Source of the DNA: an uncultured Anaerotignum sp.
Lineage (GTDB): Bacteria; Bacillota; Clostridia; Lachnospirales; Anaerotignaceae
NCBI RefSeq assembly: GCF_934277605.1
Contig: NZ_CAKQVD010000074.1
Coordinates: 1-7,642, forward strand
Direction of reading: 5' to 3'
DNA length: 7,642 nt
The translations under genes were made by a program, and so were the position numbers. Below are positions 5,718 through 7,642 of the stretch, one piece after another; position 1 is the first letter of the stretch, and each line of letters starts with the position of its first letter. A model generated the notes under the pieces. That model searched no databases and was not told where the DNA came from. It worked only from the letters and a program-made list of their open reading frames with translations.

Positions 5718-6890
5718 TCAAAGTGCTGCAAGGGTGTTTTTCAGAATAAAAAGTCCCTTTTCCAGCTCTGTCTGTGCAATGCTGAGCGGAGGCAGCAGAC
5801 GCATTTTGTGCTTTGCCGTCAGCACCAGAAGCCCGTTTTCCATCAGCGCATTGACAACGGGTGCAACCTCCACATCCAATTCAATGCCAAGCATCATGCC
5901 CATGCCGGCTACGCCTGTCACATGGGGCATTTTTTCGATTTCCGCCCGCATATAGTCGCCCTTTGCCGTTACCTCCTGCAAGAAGGCATCATCCATGCGA
6001 TTCAGCACCGCAACTGCCCCTGCGCAGACAACGGGATTGCCGCCGAAGGTGGAGCCGTGGTCGCCGGGAATCAGGGTATCCTTTGTTTTTTCGCCAAAAA
6101 GCACCGCACCGATGGGCAGACCGCCGCCCAAGCCCTTTGCGGAGGATACCAAATCGGGCTGAATGCCAAACTGCTGATACGCATAGAAGGTGCCTGTTCT
6201 GCCAATGCCTGTCTGCACCTCATCTACGATAAAGAGAATATCCTTCTCCCTGCACGCCTGATACACGGCCTGCACATATTCCTTCTCCAAGGGCAGCACG
6301 CCGCCCTCGCCCTGCACCATTTCCAGCATGACGGCACAAACGTCCTCTGTCAGCTTGGAAAGGGTGTCTGCAATATCATTTGCCTTGGCAAACACAAAGC
6401 CCTCTACAAAGGGGAAGAAGAAATTGTGATATGCCGCCTGTCCGGTTGCGGAAAGTGCCGCCATGGTTCTGCCGTGGAAGGAGTTTTCCAGAGCGACGAT
6501 TTTGCTTCTGCCCGCTCCGTATTTTTGGAAGGAGTATTTTCTTGCCGCCTTAATGACACCCTCGTTTGCCTCTGCGCCGCTGTTGCCGAAGAATACCTTT
6601 TTCATGCCGCTTTTTTCGCAAAGCAGCTTTGCCGCCAGCACGCATGGCTCCGTATAGTACAAATTGGAGATATGCTGCAGCTTATTGAGCTGTGCCGTGA
6701 CTGCCGCAACCCAGCCGTCATCGGCAAAGCCAAGGGAATTGACACCAATGCCGCTTGTGAAATCAATATAGGATTTGCCTGTGGTGTCATAGCAGATGGC
6801 ACCCTTGCCATGGTCGATTGCAATCGTATAACGCCCATAGGTGTGCATGATATAGGTGTCATCTGATTTTTTGATATCTTCAAAGCTCAT
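5718..6890 (-). CDS. argD: Acetylornithine aminotransferase
   Basis: Class III PLP aminotransferase that makes N-acetylornithine from N-acetylglutamate semialdehyde and glutamate. The chosen start gives 390 residues, the normal family length. Seen, in that numbering: GNSGAEANE phosphate-binding loop (102-110), ENSFHGRT (135-142), PLP-ring aspartate in IVDEVQTGIGRTG (221-233), Schiff-base K252 in SSAKGLGGGLPIGA, and STFGGNP (280-286). Start choice: the ATG at 6890 has AGAAGGAA with GG 7 bases upstream, whereas the in-frame ATG at 6908 lies on that Shine-Dalgarno and has none of its own. The 6-residue longer form is therefore unlikely. It sits 32 bases after argB and 79 before argF in one operon. 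Some family members also act on succinyl-diaminopimelate. Confidence 0.96.
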   Translation of the reverse strand: MSFEDIKKSDDTYIMHTYGRYTIAIDHGKGAICYDTTGKSYIDFTSGIGVNSLGFADDGWVAAVTAQLNKLQHISNLYYTEPCVLAAKLLCEKSGMKKVFFGNSGAEANEGVIKAARKYSFQKYGAGRSKIVALENSFHGRTMAALSATGQAAYHNFFFPFVEGFVFAKANDIADTLSKLTEDVCAVMLEMVQGEGGVLPLEKEYVQAVYQACREKDILFIVDEVQTGIGRTGTFYAYQQFGIQPDLVSSAKGLGGGLPIGAVLFGEKTKDTLIPGDHGSTFGGNPVVCAGAVAVLNRMDDAFLQEVTAKGDYMRAEIEKMPHVTGVAGMGMMLGIELDVEVAPVVNALMENGLLVLTAKHKMRLLPPLSIAQTELEKGLFILKNTLAAL

Positions 6891-6895
6891 AGAGA

Positions 6896-6903
6896 TTCCT
6901 TCT
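6896..6903 (-). promoter_or_regulatory. Ribosome binding site that decides the argD start
   Basis: AGAAGGAA on the minus strand leaves 7 bases between its GG and the ATG at 6890. It lies inside the codons that a start at 6908 would use, which argues for 6890. Confidence 0.8.
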
Positions 6904-6922
6904 TTCATTTCTTTTGTACGGT

Positions 6923-7642
6923 TTATTTTGTGAACATTGTGCCGATACCCTCATCGGAGAAGATTTCAATCAAAATGGAGTGTTCGATTCTGCCGTCAAT
7001 CATAACCGCCTTTTTCACGCCTGCCTTGATGGCGGCCTCCAGACTTTTGACCTTGGGAATCATGCCGCCGCTGATAATCCCACGATCCATCAAAGCGGGG
7101 ATATCCTCCATGGTGACGTTGCTGATTAAGGAATCGGGATCATCCACATTTTGCAAAAGCCCGCGGATATCTGTCATCGTAATGATATTTTCCGCTTGCA
7201 AAGCGGCAGCGATTTCTGCGGCGGCGGTGTCTGCGTTGATGTTATAGATGTTGCCGTCCATATCGGTGCCGACGGTTGCAATGACGGGGATATAGCCGTT
7301 TGCAATGGCATTTTCGATTGGCTCTGTGTTGACATGGGTAATCTCGCCGACATTCCCATAATCGCCCGCAAGCTTTTTCGCCTGAATCATGCCTGCATCA
7401 ATGCCGCACAGCCCGATAGCCGTGCCGCCAAGCTGCCCGATGAGAGAAACCAAGTCCTTATTGGTTTTGCCGGAAAGCACCATCTGCACGATTTCGATGG
7501 TTTCGTCATCCGTATAGCGCAGGCCGTTGATGAACCGAGAGGGAATATGCAGGCGTTCCAGCATACTGCTGATTTCGGGGCCGCCGCCATGCACCAAAAC
7601 AATGTTAATGCCGACCAGCTTCAGCAGGATAATATCGCTCAT
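6923..7642 (-). CDS. argB: Acetylglutamate kinase, 5' end cut by window edge
   Basis: Amino-acid kinase that phosphorylates N-acetylglutamate with ATP, the committed and often arginine-inhibited step of arginine synthesis. 239 residues are visible: HGGGP (18-22), LSGKTNKDLV (56-65), GLCGIDAG (77-84), NADTAA (136-141), TDIRGLL (157-163), GGMIPK (192-197), and the closing IDGRIEHSILIEIFSDEGIGTM. The Met at the right edge aligns with the interior 'MSDI-LLKLVGI' segment of the family, so it is not the start. About 50-60 residues, including the N-terminal KYGGNAM-type motif, lie outside the window. The N-terminal helix that marks arginine-sensitive hexamers cannot be checked. It is 32 bases upstream of argD in the same operon. 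Confidence 0.96.
   Translation of the reverse strand: MSDIILLKLVGINIVLVHGGGPEISSMLERLHIPSRFINGLRYTDDETIEIVQMVLSGKTNKDLVSLIGQLGGTAIGLCGIDAGMIQAKKLAGDYGNVGEITHVNTEPIENAIANGYIPVIATVGTDMDGNIYNINADTAAAEIAAALQAENIITMTDIRGLLQNVDDPDSLISNVTMEDIPALMDRGIISGGMIPKVKSLEAAIKAGVKKAVMIDGRIEHSILIEIFSDEGIGTMFTK

Noticed and set aside
5607..6866. 419-codon open frame on the + strand
   Set aside because: Antisense shadow of argD and the start of argF, both of which carry full catalytic motifs.
6923..7642. argB taken as complete, starting at the edge methionine
   Set aside because: That methionine aligns to an interior family segment and the N-terminal kinase motif would be missing.

Overview
The window looks like chromosomal DNA of a low-to-moderate GC Gram-positive anaerobe, most likely a clostridial (Lachnospirales-type) Firmicute. 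This is inferred from the strong purine-rich Shine-Dalgarno sites, a textbook sigma-A promoter, stem-plus-T-run terminators, a tRNA without encoded CCA, and the style of the proteins. No single gene fixes the genus. All protein genes look like intact housekeeping genes, apart from two cut by the window edges. There is no transposase, integrase, phage gene, CRISPR array or toxin-antitoxin pair.

Layout: (1) 1-2220 (+) is the 3' nine-tenths of a glycogen phosphorylase gene. (2) 2252-2417 (+) is a self-contained tRNA-Arg(CCG) unit with its own promoter, a small leader hairpin and a terminator. (3) 2522-3681 (-) is a lone alpha-oxoamine synthase (Kbl/BioF family) with its terminator, converging on the tRNA unit. 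(4) 3682-4277 is a gap of about 600 bases without a convincing protein gene. It holds repeats, several inverted repeats, a possible promoter and a terminator-like hairpin on the + strand, so it may carry a small RNA. (5) 4278-4670 (+) is a short DtxR/MntR-type metal-dependent repressor with its own promoter. (6) 4679-4711 is a bidirectional terminator shared with the converging arginine genes. (7) 4733-7642 (-) is the distal part of an arginine biosynthesis operon in transcription order argB (cut), argD, argF.

Function: argB, argD and argF supply the second, fourth and last-of-ornithine-utilising steps: N-acetylglutamate phosphorylation, transamination to N-acetylornithine, and carbamoylation of ornithine to citrulline. 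The upstream genes (usually argC and argJ) would lie past the right edge. GlgP mobilises glycogen to glucose-1-phosphate. The Kbl/BioF-like enzyme condenses an amino acid with an acyl-CoA, and its exact substrate cannot be told from the window. The repressor probably senses Fe(II) or Mn(II); its targets are not adjacent unless it controls itself.

The least explained parts are the 3682-4277 gap, the unusual metal-ligand set of the repressor, and the shortened N-terminus of the Kbl/BioF-like protein. I did not find evidence for a clearly new system; the candidate small RNA is the best lead and is speculative.
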